Shown here: positions 1 to 9,571 of the stretch, in pieces | How the letters are laid out: every line of letters starts with the position of its first letter | Position numbering within the stretch: position 1 is the first letter of the stretch | Origin: Bacillus pseudomycoides | Lineage (GTDB): Bacteria > Bacillota > Bacilli > Bacillales > Bacillaceae_G | Assembly: GCF_022811845.1 (NCBI RefSeq) | Contig: NZ_CP064266.1 | Span: 4,898,001 to 4,962,000 of the forward strand | Reading direction: 5' to 3' | DNA length: 64,000 bases | The notes under the pieces: model-generated | The model's database searches: none | Told to the model about the DNA's origin: nothing | Seen by the model: the letters and a program-made list of their open reading frames with translations, nothing else | Translations under genes and position numbers: made by a program

Positions 1-793
1 TCATTAGTACATAGTTACGAACGTAACGACCATTTACAATCGTTGACATGTAGTTACGAGATGCTCTCGTTACTTCAGGTAACGTTACATAACCACGAAT
101 CGTAAAGTCTAACGATTCCGCTTCAATTGGAATCAATTTTTTCGCAACTTGAATGCTGTAAATAGCTGCAAGTACTTGTCTGACATCACCATTTCCCGAT
201 GTATGCAGCAGCTTTTTCTCATTATGAAACAGTTTCAAAGACACTTCTGGATGCGACATCGCAATGCGGTACACAATGTCTGTAATATTCCCAAGCTCCG
301 TATGAATTGTTTTCATATATTTAAGGCGCGCTGGCGTGTTAAAAAACAAATTTTGAACCGTAATATCTGTTCCTTTACGACTCGCTGTTTTTTCCTGTTT
401 TATAATGTCTCCGCCCTTAATAACAAGATGCGTGCCTGGTGCATCTCCTGTGCTAGTGATTAACTCTAATTCACTAACAGATGCGATACTTGGCAATGCC
501 TCACCGCGGAAACCTAGAGTCCGAATGCGAAACAGGTCATTTTCATCCTTAATTTTGCTTGTTGCATGCCGTTCAAAGGCAACGATACAATCTTCTTCAG
601 CAATGCCATCCCCATTATCGATGATGCGAATTTTCGATAATCCAGCTTCTTCTAAGTGGATTTCAATAGATGTACTATTCGCATCGATGGAATTTTCGAC
701 AAGTTCTTTTACAACTGAAGCAGGGCGTTCAACTACTTCCCCTGCTGCAATTAAATTGGAGAGTTGGTCATCGAGTTTGCGAATTTTCCCCAT
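1..793 (-). CDS. mutL: DNA mismatch repair protein MutL (N-terminal part, runs off the window)
   Basis: This is the first 264 residues of MutL; the rest lies beyond the left edge. MutL is the GHKL-type ATPase that couples MutS mismatch recognition to downstream repair. The GHKL motifs are visible in order: LIAAGEVVERP, KELVENSIDA with the Mg-binding Asn, IIDNGDGI and GFRGEALPSI. The start is the ATG read as CAT at 791-793, only 8 bases after the mutS stop, so the pair is one transcript. The visible part is intact. The C-terminal endonuclease/dimerisation domain cannot be judged from this window. Confidence 0.96.
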   Translation of the reverse strand, partial: MGKIRKLDDQLSNLIAAGEVVERPASVVKELVENSIDANSTSIEIHLEEAGLSKIRIIDNGDGIAEEDCIVAFERHATSKIKDENDLFRIRTLGFRGEALPSIASVSELELITSTGDAPGTHLVIKGGDIIKQEKTASRKGTDITVQNLFFNTPARLKYMKTIHTELGNITDIVYRIAMSHPEVSLKLFHNEKKLLHTSGNGDVRQVLAAIYSIQVAKKLIPIEAESLDFTIRGYVTLPEVTRASRNYMSTIVNGRYVRNYVLM

Positions 794-801
794 CTACTTA
801 C

Positions 802-3489
802 TCATCCTTTCTTTAACTTTTTCTGTAAACGATACAATTCATTTAACGCTTCTAGAGGCGTCATATCAAGTAAATCAATTTTTTTAATTTGCGCTAATAC
901 AGCTGTTTCTTTTGAATCAATCACAGGCTTGTCTTGTTTTTCCGAAGACTGTTCTGTAGCAAAGAAAGATAGCTGTGATTCTTCTGCTTCTTCCTTCTTC
1001 TCTGGTAGTGTCTCTGCTTTTTCCTTTATTACAACTGATTCTTGAATAGTTGGTTCTTGAACAATTTCTTCTTGGTCCTTAATTTCTGCACGTTTCGGAA
1101 TGATGATTTCCTCTTGTCCTTCTAGCTGTGCTAATACTTCTTTTGCACGAGCAATTAAGCTATCTGGAAGCTCGGCAAGTTGAGCCACGTGAATACCGTA
1201 ACTTTTATCTGCTGCACCGTCTTGAATTTTATGCAAGAAAACAACTTTTCCGTTTTCTTCAATAGCTGAAACGTGTACGTTTTTCAACTGTGTCAGACTT
1301 TCTTCTAACACAGTTAATTCGTGATAATGTGTGGAGAATAGTGTCTTCGCTCCAATTTGGTCATGAATATGCTCGATGATTGCTTGTGCGAGTGCCATAC
1401 CGTCATACGTAGATGTACCGCGGCCAATTTCATCGAATAAAATTAAGCTTCTTTCTGATGCATTTGCAATTGCATTTTTTGCTTCTAACATTTCGACCAT
1501 AAACGTACTTTGACCTGAAATTAAATCATCTGCTGCACCAATTCTCGTAAAGATTTGATCGAATACTGGTAATACAGCTTCGGTTGCAGGTACAAAGCAA
1601 CCGATTTGCGACATAACAGTAACAAGTGCTAATTGACGCATATACGTACTCTTACCAGACATGTTTGGACCTGTAATTAAAAAGACATCCATGTTTTCAG
1701 GCATTACACAATCATTTGGAACATACAATTTTCCGTTCAACACTTTTTCTACAACAGGATGGCGACCATCTTTTATAAAGATTTCACGCTTATCTGTTAA
1801 CACTGGTTTTACAAATTGTTCTTCTTCGCTCACCGTTGCAAAACTTTGCAGTACATCTAGTTCACTAATTACTTTCGCTAAGTGCTGTAATTTCGGAATA
1901 AACACTTTTACTTCTTCACGAAGTGCTGTAAACAAATCATATTCTAGCTGTACAATTTTTTCTTCTGCCTCTAAAATCAATGTTTCTTTTTCTTTTAATT
2001 CATCTGTAATGAAGCGCTCCGCATTTGCAAGCGTCTGTTTACGCTCATAGCGCCCTTCTGGAAGCGAAGCAAGGTTTGCCTTTGTCACTTCAATATAGTA
2101 GCCAAAAATACGGTTGTAACCGATCTTTAACGATTTAATTCCCGTAATGTCACGTTCACGTTTTTCAAGCTCTGCAATCCATGTTTTTCCGTTTTTACTC
2201 ACATAACGATATTGGTCGAGCTTATCATTGTAACTATCTTTTATAATATCTCCATCTTTAATAGAAAGCGGTGGGTTTTCTTGAATACTTCTTCCTAATA
2301 ACTCTGTTAAACTTTCACATGGATCCGCACCTTGAATTAATCTTGCTGCATAAGAATTGTCTAATAAGCTAATCGCCTCTAAAATAGCCGGTACTTGCAG
2401 AAGGGAACGTTTTAATTGTAGTAAATCGCGCGCATTTACATTTCCATATGCAACTTTTCCTGCCAAGCGCTCTAAGTCATACACTTCTTTTAATTTTTCT
2501 TTCAAATCTTCACGTAAGAAATAATCATTTACGAATGTTTCAACCATTTCTAAACGCTCTTCAATTTTTTCTTTTTGTATAAGCGGGCGTTCCATCCACT
2601 GTTTTAGCATACGTCCGCCCATTGCTGTTTTCGTTTTATCTAGCAACCATAAGAGGGAACCTGTTTTCTCTTTTGTTCGAAGAGTTTCAGTTAACTCCAA
2701 ATTGCGTTTTGAGTGAACATCAATTTTCATAAATTGATTTGTATAATAAATATCTACTGGCTGCAAATGATCTAATGAACGTTTTTGCGTTCTTAGTACA
2801 TAATTCAATAAGCGTCCTACTGCTGTAACTAATTTCGTTTGGGTTACATTTTTCACAAGATGCTCTAATCCTTCAGGTACTTTCGTTTCATCTTCATAAG
2901 AGATTGTCATCTTTAACGTTTCCGTCAACTTGCTTAGCTCATCTTTTGAAAATGTAGAATCTACAACAATTTCTTTTGAACCTGTTGCGTAGACTTCTAA
3001 TAATACATCTTCTACAGAACCTGTTAATAATGTTACTGTATTTTGCCCTGTTGTTAAATCGTTACAAGCTAATGCATAAGAGCCATCTTCAAAATGAGTT
3101 AATGCAGCTAAGAAATTATTTTCTTTTTCATCAATTGTACGCCCCTCCATCATCGTTCCTGGCGTAATTAGTTGAACGACTTCACGACGTACAACACCTT
3201 TTGCTGTTTTTGGATCTTCTACTTGCTCACAAATTGCTACTTTATATCCTTTTTCAACCAGCTGTTCAATATAATTTTTCGCTGCATGGTATGGAACACC
3301 ACACATTGGTATACGATCACTACTACCGCCATCTCGGCTTGTTAATGTGATTTCAAGTTCATGAGCTGCCTTAACTGCATCTTCAAAAAACATTTCATAA
3401 AAATCACCTAATCTAAAAAATAAAAAGGCATCTTGATAGTCTGCCTTGACCTTTAAATATTGTTGTATCATTGGGGTATACTGAGCCAT
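802..3489 (-). CDS. mutS: DNA mismatch repair protein MutS
   Basis: MutS recognises mispaired or looped bases and recruits MutL. The protein has 895 residues, slightly longer than the usual 850-870 because of an acidic linker near the C-terminus. The mismatch-contacting GDFYE motif is at residues 28-32, Walker A (GPNMSGKST) near 605-613, and Walker B with signature (FDEIGRGTSTYDG) follows. QLSFF near residues 839-843 matches the consensus beta-clamp-binding motif, which suggests coupling to the replisome. The start has a strong GGAGG site 7 bases upstream. mutL follows 8 bases after the stop. Confidence 0.98.
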   Translation of the reverse strand: MAQYTPMIQQYLKVKADYQDAFLFFRLGDFYEMFFEDAVKAAHELEITLTSRDGGSSDRIPMCGVPYHAAKNYIEQLVEKGYKVAICEQVEDPKTAKGVVRREVVQLITPGTMMEGRTIDEKENNFLAALTHFEDGSYALACNDLTTGQNTVTLLTGSVEDVLLEVYATGSKEIVVDSTFSKDELSKLTETLKMTISYEDETKVPEGLEHLVKNVTQTKLVTAVGRLLNYVLRTQKRSLDHLQPVDIYYTNQFMKIDVHSKRNLELTETLRTKEKTGSLLWLLDKTKTAMGGRMLKQWMERPLIQKEKIEERLEMVETFVNDYFLREDLKEKLKEVYDLERLAGKVAYGNVNARDLLQLKRSLLQVPAILEAISLLDNSYAARLIQGADPCESLTELLGRSIQENPPLSIKDGDIIKDSYNDKLDQYRYVSKNGKTWIAELEKRERDITGIKSLKIGYNRIFGYYIEVTKANLASLPEGRYERKQTLANAERFITDELKEKETLILEAEEKIVQLEYDLFTALREEVKVFIPKLQHLAKVISELDVLQSFATVSEEEQFVKPVLTDKREIFIKDGRHPVVEKVLNGKLYVPNDCVMPENMDVFLITGPNMSGKSTYMRQLALVTVMSQIGCFVPATEAVLPVFDQIFTRIGAADDLISGQSTFMVEMLEAKNAIANASERSLILFDEIGRGTSTYDGMALAQAIIEHIHDQIGAKTLFSTHYHELTVLEESLTQLKNVHVSAIEENGKVVFLHKIQDGAADKSYGIHVAQLAELPDSLIARAKEVLAQLEGQEEIIIPKRAEIKDQEEIVQEPTIQESVVIKEKAETLPEKKEEAEESQLSFFATEQSSEKQDKPVIDSKETAVLAQIKKIDLLDMTPLEALNELYRLQKKLKKG

Positions 3490-3581
3490 CTGTTTCCTCC
3501 ATACTTCATAAAAATGTGCTATATATTATATATGCCGTACTTCACGGACAATTTGCTCTCCACTTATAGGAGTCTCTCTTC

Positions 3582-3590
3582 ATTATAGCA
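3582..3590 (-). promoter_or_regulatory. Candidate extended -10 promoter for mutSL
   Basis: On the minus strand the bases read TGCTATAAT, an extended -10 element with a perfect TATAAT, about 95 bases before the mutS start. The -35 region (CTGTTT at 16 bases) is poor, which is tolerated when a TGn extension is present. No transcript data are available. Confidence 0.5.
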
Positions 3591-3638
3591 CATTTCTGAT
3601 ACAAAACAGTTCCATTCCGTATCACTAACGCTATGTAA

Positions 3639-3667
3639 AAAGCTAGGAAGAATTTCTCCCTAGCTTT
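3639..3667 (-). terminator. Rho-independent terminator of cotE
   Basis: A 9-bp stem (AAAGCTAGG paired with CCTAGCTTT) lies directly after the cotE stop and continues into a T-run on the minus strand. It separates cotE from mutSL. Confidence 0.85.
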
Positions 3668-3670
3668 CTA

Positions 3671-4213
3671 TTACTCTTCTTCTGCATCTACAATAAAGTT
3701 TGGATCTAACTCTTCAAATTCATCATCATCTACTTCAAAGTTATCCTCATCCTCTGGACATCCATCTGGATTTACATTTACACAAATTTTTGTTTCACCG
3801 ACAACTTCTGTTACAAATTCACGCTCTACAGTTACAACAATTTTGTTACCATTTGGTGAAACGATTGCTTCTAAACAATTGGGATGTTGAATAACGCGCG
3901 CAATAATTTCTAAATCTTCACCCGAAAAGTTTTTATCCCGATAACCAATATTCACTTCATCCGTATAACTAACACGTTCTGTTACAACTTCTGTTTTTGT
4001 GTTTTCATCAAATGAGTACCACGTATTCACATCGTAGTATCCTTCAATTTCTACAGACTTTCCATTCTTTCTCGCTTCATATGTGTGATTAATTACCCAA
4101 CATCCGAGAATACTTGTCGGCTCATGATTTGATTCACATGTATGCGTTGATTTTGTATACTTACGTCCTTTGCCCACTACTGCCTTTGTAATAATCTCTC
4201 TAAATTCGGACAT
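3671..4213 (-). CDS. cotE: Outer spore coat morphogenetic protein CotE
   Basis: CotE is the scaffold on which the outer spore coat (and, in the B. cereus group, exosporium attachment) is built around the forespore. The protein has 180 residues, the family's usual length. It begins MSEFREIITKAVVGKG and ends in a very acidic tail rich in Asp and Glu (EDEDNFEVDDDEFEEL), both typical of CotE. The start is preceded by GGAGGG. It is flanked by terminators on both sides, so it is a single-gene unit, as expected for a gene under sporulation sigma factors. I could not assign the sigma-E/K promoter with confidence. Confidence 0.96.
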   Translation of the reverse strand: MSEFREIITKAVVGKGRKYTKSTHTCESNHEPTSILGCWVINHTYEARKNGKSVEIEGYYDVNTWYSFDENTKTEVVTERVSYTDEVNIGYRDKNFSGEDLEIIARVIQHPNCLEAIVSPNGNKIVVTVEREFVTEVVGETKICVNVNPDGCPEDEDNFEVDDDEFEELDPNFIVDAEEE

Positions 4214-4312
4214 TCGGAACCCTCCTCAATCGATATTCACTTAATCATATGCGTGACAATAGCGGAATGTGTCATTCTTTTTTTGACAAAAGACTATAGA
4301 ACAGAATAAAAG

Positions 4313-4340
4313 CAAAAAAGAGATGTCTATAAGACATCTC
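4313..4340 (-). terminator. Rho-independent terminator of ricA
   Basis: A perfect 8-bp stem GAGATGTC/GACATCTC with a 5-base loop is followed by six T on the minus strand, just after the ricA stop. Confidence 0.9.
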
Positions 4341-4342
4341 CC

Positions 4343-4774
4343 TTAACAACCACAGTTCCCTTTTTTACTCTCTACTTCAGCACCTGTTTCACCCTTTAAC
4401 ACATTACCACCAGTTGAAATTAAAATTTCATCCGTTACATTATTAGAAATGGTACTTGCTACAAGTTGCAGTAAGTCATTTACATATGTTTGTGAAGATT
4501 TGAATTCCTGTACAACCGGAATGCTATCAAGTTTATCTTGCAGAGCATCTATTTCTGCTTCTACTTTTTTCAACGCTTCCCATTTACCATAATGTTGCAA
4601 GTTTACAGCTTGTTTTTGCAGTGCCTTAATTTCATCAATTGCACGTTTCACATTTTCATTTTTATGAATTTGTGCTTCCGCACGTTTAAAGAAATCCACT
4701 TCTTCTGTTTCAGAAATCATTTTCGCTAATTCTTTCGCTTGCTCGACAATTTCATCTTTTGTATAAACCTTCAT
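4343..4774 (-). CDS. ricA: RicA (YmcA), Ric/Y-complex subunit, YlbF/YmcA family
   Basis: RicA forms the Ric (Y) complex with RicF and RicT. In B. subtilis this complex is needed for competence, sporulation and biofilm formation and for RNase Y-dependent mRNA maturation. The 143-residue protein is almost all helical, with a long coiled-coil-like middle. It ends in GNCGC (Cys141 and Cys143), consistent with the Fe-S ligands reported for this complex. It starts 3 bases after the miaB stop, with a GAGGTG site inside the end of miaB, so the two are translationally close. RNase Y itself is encoded about 8 kb upstream in the same window. Confidence 0.93.
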   Translation of the reverse strand: MKVYTKDEIVEQAKELAKMISETEEVDFFKRAEAQIHKNENVKRAIDEIKALQKQAVNLQHYGKWEALKKVEAEIDALQDKLDSIPVVQEFKSSQTYVNDLLQLVASTISNNVTDEILISTGGNVLKGETGAEVESKKGNCGC

Positions 4775-4777
4775 CTA

Positions 4778-6307
4778 TTATTTCACCTCGATCGGCTCCT
4801 CAACCAATTCCCCGTTTAGAGACCAAGTTTTTGCTTCCGTTACTTTTACTTTTACAAGCTGACCGATTGCAGATTTTGGAGCTACGAAGTTTACAAGCTT
4901 GTTAGCACGTGTATAGCCTGCGAGTACATCAGGATTATTTTTACTCTCTCCATCAACTAGTACTTCAACAATTTGACCTTCATATCGTTTATTCTTTTCC
5001 ATAGAATATTCATTCACTAATGCATTTAAGCGTTGTAAACGCTCTTTTTTCACTTCTATCGGTACATTATCCTTCATTTTTGCAGCAGGTGTACCTTCAC
5101 GTGGAGAATAAATAAATGTAAATGCACTATCAAAACCTACTTCACGATATAACGACATCGTTTCTTCAAACTGCTCGTCTGTTTCATTTGGAAAACCAAC
5201 GATAATATCAGTTGTTAATACTGCATTCGGAATCGCTTCTTTAATTTTACGTACAAGTTCTAAATAATGCTCTCGTGAATATTTACGTGCCATAATTTTT
5301 AGCATATCTGTGCTTCCAGATTGCACTGGTAAGTGGATATGTTCAACTAAATTACCGCCTTTTCCAAGCACCTCAATTAAGTGATCATCGAAATCACGTG
5401 GGTGACTTGTCGTAAAGCGCACACGTGCTATATCAATCTTACTAAGTTCATCCATTAAATCGCCAAGACCATATTCTAAGTCTTCAAAGTCTTTACCATA
5501 TGCGTTTACGTTCTGACCAAGCAACGTAATTTCTTTATACCCATTTGCCGCTAAATGACGAACTTCATTAATAATATCTTCTGGACGGCGACTACGTTCT
5601 TTACCACGTGTATATGGTACAATGCAATATGTACAGAATTTGTCGCATCCATACATAATATTTACCCATGCTTTAATATCACCGCGACGCACCTTCGGAA
5701 GGTTTTCAATTACATCTCCTTCTTTAGACCACACTTCAACAACTGTTGCTTTTGAGAACATCGCATCTTTTAAAATGTATGGCAAACGATGAATATTATG
5801 TGTGCCAAATACCATATCTACATGCTGGTTTTTTTGCATAATTTTGTTTACAACAGATTCTTCCTGAGACATACAACCACACACACCGATTAAAAGATCA
5901 GGGTTTCTTTGTTTTAATGGTTTTAAATGACCAAGTTCCCCAAATACTTTATTCTCAGCGTTTTCACGAATGGCACAAGTATTTAATAGAATCACGTCTG
6001 CATCTTCTGTCGAAAATGTTGGCTCATATCCAAGCGCTGTAAAAATACCAGCCATTACTTCCGTATCATGCTCATTCATTTGACATCCGTAAGTACGGAT
6101 ATAAAACTTTCTTCCGGCACCAAAGTTACGAAACTCTTCTGGTAAACCAAAATCACGTTCAATTTTAACTTCTTCTTTCCCGCGTTTTTTCGCATCTTTT
6201 AAAGAAGGCGGCTGATATACACTTTCAAAGTATTTACTGTAATCTTTTTCTCCTTTTTTCATAGAAGAATTGGCTTGTTGACTTGCTAATCGTTGTTGCT
6301 CGTTCAT
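4778..6307 (-). CDS. miaB: tRNA-2-methylthio-N6-dimethylallyladenosine synthase MiaB
   Basis: MiaB is a radical-SAM methylthiotransferase that converts i6A to ms2i6A at tRNA position 37. The 509-residue product has an N-terminal MTTase domain with three spaced cysteines (YGCQMNE, LLNTCAIRE, VCGCMS). The radical-SAM CxxxCxxC follows in YGCDKFCTYCIVPY near residue 218, and a C-terminal TRAM domain ends the protein. I chose the ATG at 6305-6307 because AAAGGAGA lies 6-7 bases upstream. The frame stays open for another 56 codons to an ATG at 6475. That extension looks basic and non-conserved, and is treated as leader. Confidence 0.96.
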   Translation of the reverse strand: MNEQQRLASQQANSSMKKGEKDYSKYFESVYQPPSLKDAKKRGKEEVKIERDFGLPEEFRNFGAGRKFYIRTYGCQMNEHDTEVMAGIFTALGYEPTFSTEDADVILLNTCAIRENAENKVFGELGHLKPLKQRNPDLLIGVCGCMSQEESVVNKIMQKNQHVDMVFGTHNIHRLPYILKDAMFSKATVVEVWSKEGDVIENLPKVRRGDIKAWVNIMYGCDKFCTYCIVPYTRGKERSRRPEDIINEVRHLAANGYKEITLLGQNVNAYGKDFEDLEYGLGDLMDELSKIDIARVRFTTSHPRDFDDHLIEVLGKGGNLVEHIHLPVQSGSTDMLKIMARKYSREHYLELVRKIKEAIPNAVLTTDIIVGFPNETDEQFEETMSLYREVGFDSAFTFIYSPREGTPAAKMKDNVPIEVKKERLQRLNALVNEYSMEKNKRYEGQIVEVLVDGESKNNPDVLAGYTRANKLVNFVAPKSAIGQLVKVKVTEAKTWSLNGELVEEPIEVK

Positions 6308-6542
6308 GGGTAATCTCCTTTCAACCTTAACTATACACACTCTGTAGTCCATTCTAATGACAATCAGACCCATCTTAAAGATTAGGATAGTTTGAGAGAT
6401 AGCTTGCCCCTTTGAAACTCGAGTAATCGATTTAACCATCCGTAAGAATGGAGTCTTCCCGACACCAATAGACATTCCCTTTTTTGTTGTTTTAACCTTG
6501 TCCTAAAAAAACCTATTACTTTATTCCTATACACACTATCAT

Positions 6543-6571
6543 AGTATAAGATGTTTAGCCAAATTTAACAA
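6543..6571 (-). promoter_or_regulatory. Sigma-A-type promoter upstream of miaB
   Basis: On the minus strand TTGTTA (6566-6571) and TATACT (6543-6548) are separated by exactly 17 bases. Transcription would begin near 6536, giving an untranslated leader of about 230 bases before the miaB start at 6307. Nothing else gene-like is visible in 6308-6673. Confidence 0.55.
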
Positions 6572-6673
6572 CAAAGAGACCATATCATACCCACTTACTT
6601 CAGCGCACAAACCCATTTTTTTGACAAGACGATACATTTATTATTTTAACATTCTGAATTTTATAGGTAAACA

Positions 6674-6699
6674 AAAAAGCTGCCGTTAAGCAGCTTTTT
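6674..6699 (-). terminator. Rho-independent terminator of korAB
   Basis: The stem GCTGC/GCAGC is extended by A5/T5 and lies just after the korB stop, ending in a T-run on the minus strand. Confidence 0.9.
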
Positions 6700-6706
6700 A
6701 TTACGA

Positions 6707-7573
6707 TTACATAAATTCAGCAACGAGTTCATCGAACATTTTTTGATTCATTTGTAAATCAGCTTGCACTAAAGGTTTTTCGCTATATCCCTTTACAAGC
6801 TCTTGATAAGAAGGCTGTTCTGTGTTTTGATAAATTAAGCCCGTTACTAAGCCTTTGTTTTCCATTAACGTTTGCATAGCAATCATACGATTAGATGGAT
6901 CGTATCCTTCTACTGTGCTTAGTTTTGTTAAATTCTCTTTAAACCAATCATACGTATTCACTTTATTATAAGTAACACATGGGCTAAATACGTTAATTAA
7001 AGAGAACCCTTTATGCTGAATACCAGCTTCGATAAGCTGTGTTAATTCTTTTAAATCACTAGAAAAGCTTTGTGCCACAAAAGTCGCACCAGCTGTTAAT
7101 GCCATTTCCATTACAGATAATGCTGGCTCAATTGAACCTTGCGGTGTACTTTTCGTTTTAAATCCAGCTTCACTACGTGGTGAAGTTTGACCTTTTGTTA
7201 AACCATAAATTTGATTATCCATAACGATATACGTTATGTCAATGTTACGACGGATGGAATGAATGGTATGTCCCATACCGATTGCAAAACCATCTCCATC
7301 ACCACCAGATGCGATAACTGTTAAATCACGGTTTGCCATCTTCACACCTTGTGCAATTGGAAGTGCACGTCCATGAATACTATGAACACCATATGAATTA
7401 ATATAACCTGAAATACGACCTGAACAGCCGATACCGGAAATAACAGCTAATTCATCTGGATTTAAACCAACATTTGCAGCTGCACGTTGAATTGCCGCTT
7501 GTACTGAGAAGTCACCGCAACCTGGACACCAGTTTGGTTTTACGCTGTTACGAAAGTCCTTAAATGTTGCCAT
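6707..7573 (-). CDS. korB: 2-oxoacid:ferredoxin oxidoreductase, beta subunit
   Basis: This is the thiamine-diphosphate subunit of an enzyme that oxidatively decarboxylates a 2-oxoacid (probably 2-oxoglutarate) to its acyl-CoA and reduces ferredoxin. The 288 residues contain the N-terminal WCPGCGDF cysteine motif and the TPP-binding GGDGDGFAIG motif followed by MDNQIYG. There is no fused ferredoxin domain, as in other two-subunit KorAB enzymes. The start overlaps the end of korA by 14 bases, which indicates translational coupling. The 2-oxoglutarate specificity is inferred from family resemblance only. Confidence 0.92.
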   Translation of the reverse strand: MATFKDFRNSVKPNWCPGCGDFSVQAAIQRAAANVGLNPDELAVISGIGCSGRISGYINSYGVHSIHGRALPIAQGVKMANRDLTVIASGGDGDGFAIGMGHTIHSIRRNIDITYIVMDNQIYGLTKGQTSPRSEAGFKTKSTPQGSIEPALSVMEMALTAGATFVAQSFSSDLKELTQLIEAGIQHKGFSLINVFSPCVTYNKVNTYDWFKENLTKLSTVEGYDPSNRMIAMQTLMENKGLVTGLIYQNTEQPSYQELVKGYSEKPLVQADLQMNQKMFDELVAEFM

Positions 7574-9317
7574 TTAATACAACCCCTTTTTTGCATTCGT
7601 TGTAAATTTCTTTTGGTAAAAATGGATTTCCGTCATATTTTAAAAGACTAGAAATTTTCTCTCCATTACCAAGATTCATTTTCATAATGTTAGCAAGCTG
7701 ACCAGTTGCATTATTTTCCACAACAACAACGCGCTTTGCACTCTTCACAAGGGGAAGGATTTCATCTATTGGGAATGGGTGAATTAAACGAACGTGAGCA
7801 TGATTGACTTTTAACCCTTCCTGCTCTAAACGCTCCATCGCTTCTTCAATCGCACCACGAGTAGAGTTAAAACCTACTAATAATACATCAGCGTCATCAT
7901 ACTTAGCATTTTTGTATACAGGGGTATTAAACTTCAGACTCTCCATTTTACGGAAACGTTTGTCCATTTGCGCTTTACGATTCAATGCTGATTCAGATGG
8001 TTTACCAGTTTCATCATGTTCTACACCTGTAACATGGTGAACACCATTTTTCATACCAGGTAAAACGCGTGGTGAAATACCATCCTCTGTCACTTCGTAA
8101 CGTTTAAAGTAAGCTTTATTTTCACGCTCTGGTAACTCTGCTTGTAAATCAAGCTTACCGCGGCGAATTTCTACTCTATCTAACTTCAGTGGTTCTACTG
8201 TTTGTTTTCCTAAAGAGAGCTGTAAGTCTGTTAAGAAAATAACAGGAACCTGATATTCTTCTGCTAAGTTAAATGCTTCGACAATATCATAAAACGCTTC
8301 TTCAACAGTACTTGGTGCCATTACGATTTTTGGAATTTCACCATGTGTACCGTAAATCATTGCCATTAAATCTGATTGCTCTTGCTTTGTTGGTAAACCA
8401 GTACTTGGACCACCACGTTGTGTATCTACGATAACAAGAGGTGTTTCTGTAATACCAGCTAAGCCGATTGCTTCCATCATTAAAGATAAACCCGGTCCTG
8501 CTGACGCAGTAAGGGTACGTACACCAGCATAGTTTGCACCAATCGCCATTGTACAGGCAGCGATTTCATCCTCTGTTTGGATAACTGTTCCGCCTACTTT
8601 TGGAAGTTTTTTAATTAAATATTCCATAATTTCAGATGCAGGTGTAATTGGATATGCTGACATAAAGCGTGCCCCTCCAGCTACTGCTCCAAATGCAATT
8701 GCATCGTTACCAATCATAAACATACGTTTTTGACCATCAGCTTTTTCAAGCTGCATCATGTTTACTTTCTCACCAAGCAATTCTTTCATATATTGAGAAC
8801 CACGTTTAATTGCTTCCATATTCTTCGCAACAACTTGCTCTCCTTTGCGGCCGAAAATTTCATCAACAACTTCTAAATATACAGTTTCATCTAATCCTAA
8901 TACCGCACTAGATGCTCCAACAGCAACCATGTTTTTCATTAATGATGTGCCTAATTCAGAAGCAATATCTGTAAACGGTATTGCATATAGATTTACATCT
9001 GCGCTTTCCGGTATCGTTGGATTGAATTTTGCGTCCGCAACGACAATTCCACCTGGTCGTAGTTCGTGGAAGTTAAAATCGATTGTTTCTTGATCAAAAG
9101 CAATTAAAATATCTAAATCATCTGATATCGCACGTACTTCAGTTGTACTTACGCGAATTTTATTATTTGTATGACCACCCTTAATTCGTGATGAAAAGTG
9201 GCGGTAACCGTATAGGTAATACCCTAAGCGGTTTAATGCAATACAGAAGATTTCTCCTGTACTTTCAATTCCTTCACCTTGTTGTCCTCCAACTTTCCAT
9301 GAAAGTTGACTAATCAT
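7560..9317 (-). CDS. korA: 2-oxoacid:ferredoxin oxidoreductase, fused gamma-alpha subunit
   Basis: This is the alpha partner of korB. The 585 residues combine an N-terminal gamma-type domain (about 1-185: GGQQGEGIESTGEIF, RIKGGHTN) with the alpha (pyrimidine-binding) domain. The alpha domain begins near 195 with GNDAIAFGAVAGGARFMSAYPITPASE; YPITP is the family signature. The ATG at 9315-9317 is preceded by AGGAG. The pair occupies the position between spoVS and miaB where B. subtilis carries tdh and kbl, so it is a lineage-specific replacement or insertion. I do not see a ferredoxin gene nearby. Confidence 0.93.
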   Translation of the reverse strand: MISQLSWKVGGQQGEGIESTGEIFCIALNRLGYYLYGYRHFSSRIKGGHTNNKIRVSTTEVRAISDDLDILIAFDQETIDFNFHELRPGGIVVADAKFNPTIPESADVNLYAIPFTDIASELGTSLMKNMVAVGASSAVLGLDETVYLEVVDEIFGRKGEQVVAKNMEAIKRGSQYMKELLGEKVNMMQLEKADGQKRMFMIGNDAIAFGAVAGGARFMSAYPITPASEIMEYLIKKLPKVGGTVIQTEDEIAACTMAIGANYAGVRTLTASAGPGLSLMMEAIGLAGITETPLVIVDTQRGGPSTGLPTKQEQSDLMAMIYGTHGEIPKIVMAPSTVEEAFYDIVEAFNLAEEYQVPVIFLTDLQLSLGKQTVEPLKLDRVEIRRGKLDLQAELPERENKAYFKRYEVTEDGISPRVLPGMKNGVHHVTGVEHDETGKPSESALNRKAQMDKRFRKMESLKFNTPVYKNAKYDDADVLLVGFNSTRGAIEEAMERLEQEGLKVNHAHVRLIHPFPIDEILPLVKSAKRVVVVENNATGQLANIMKMNLGNGEKISSLLKYDGNPFLPKEIYNECKKGVVLNGNI

Positions 9318-9571
9318 CTCCTACACCCCTTTTGGCTGCATTCATTGTAGTGTATTTTTTTACAGTAATAGTGTAGCACTTTTTATGCAAAGAAACTACA
9401 ATGGACACAAATTATACCTCTTCAGATTTCCCTGAATGTTTTGCGTAATCTTAATTCGTCTACAATTCTAGCCTTACAATAAAAAAAATGCAATAATTTG
9501 GCTTGATTTTTCATTATAATTTTTTAACTTTTCTAAATTTTCTTATTCAAATTAAAAATGCAATATACATC
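9318..9571. other. Intergenic stretch upstream of korA
   Basis: No open reading frame with a ribosome binding site and no clear hairpin was found here. The sequence is very AT-rich. TACACT and TACAAT hexamers occur near 9345-9375 on the minus strand, but none has a good -35 partner at 16-18 bases, so I do not call a korA promoter. Confidence 0.4.

Noticed and set aside
405..887. 160-codon open frame on the plus strand opposite mutL
   Set aside because: It lies entirely antisense to mutL and mutS, has no ribosome site and a composition typical of a shadow frame.
4214..4300. Sigma-E/sigma-K promoter of cotE
   Set aside because: CATATGAT at 4244-4251 resembles a -10, but no acceptable -35 lies at the right distance.
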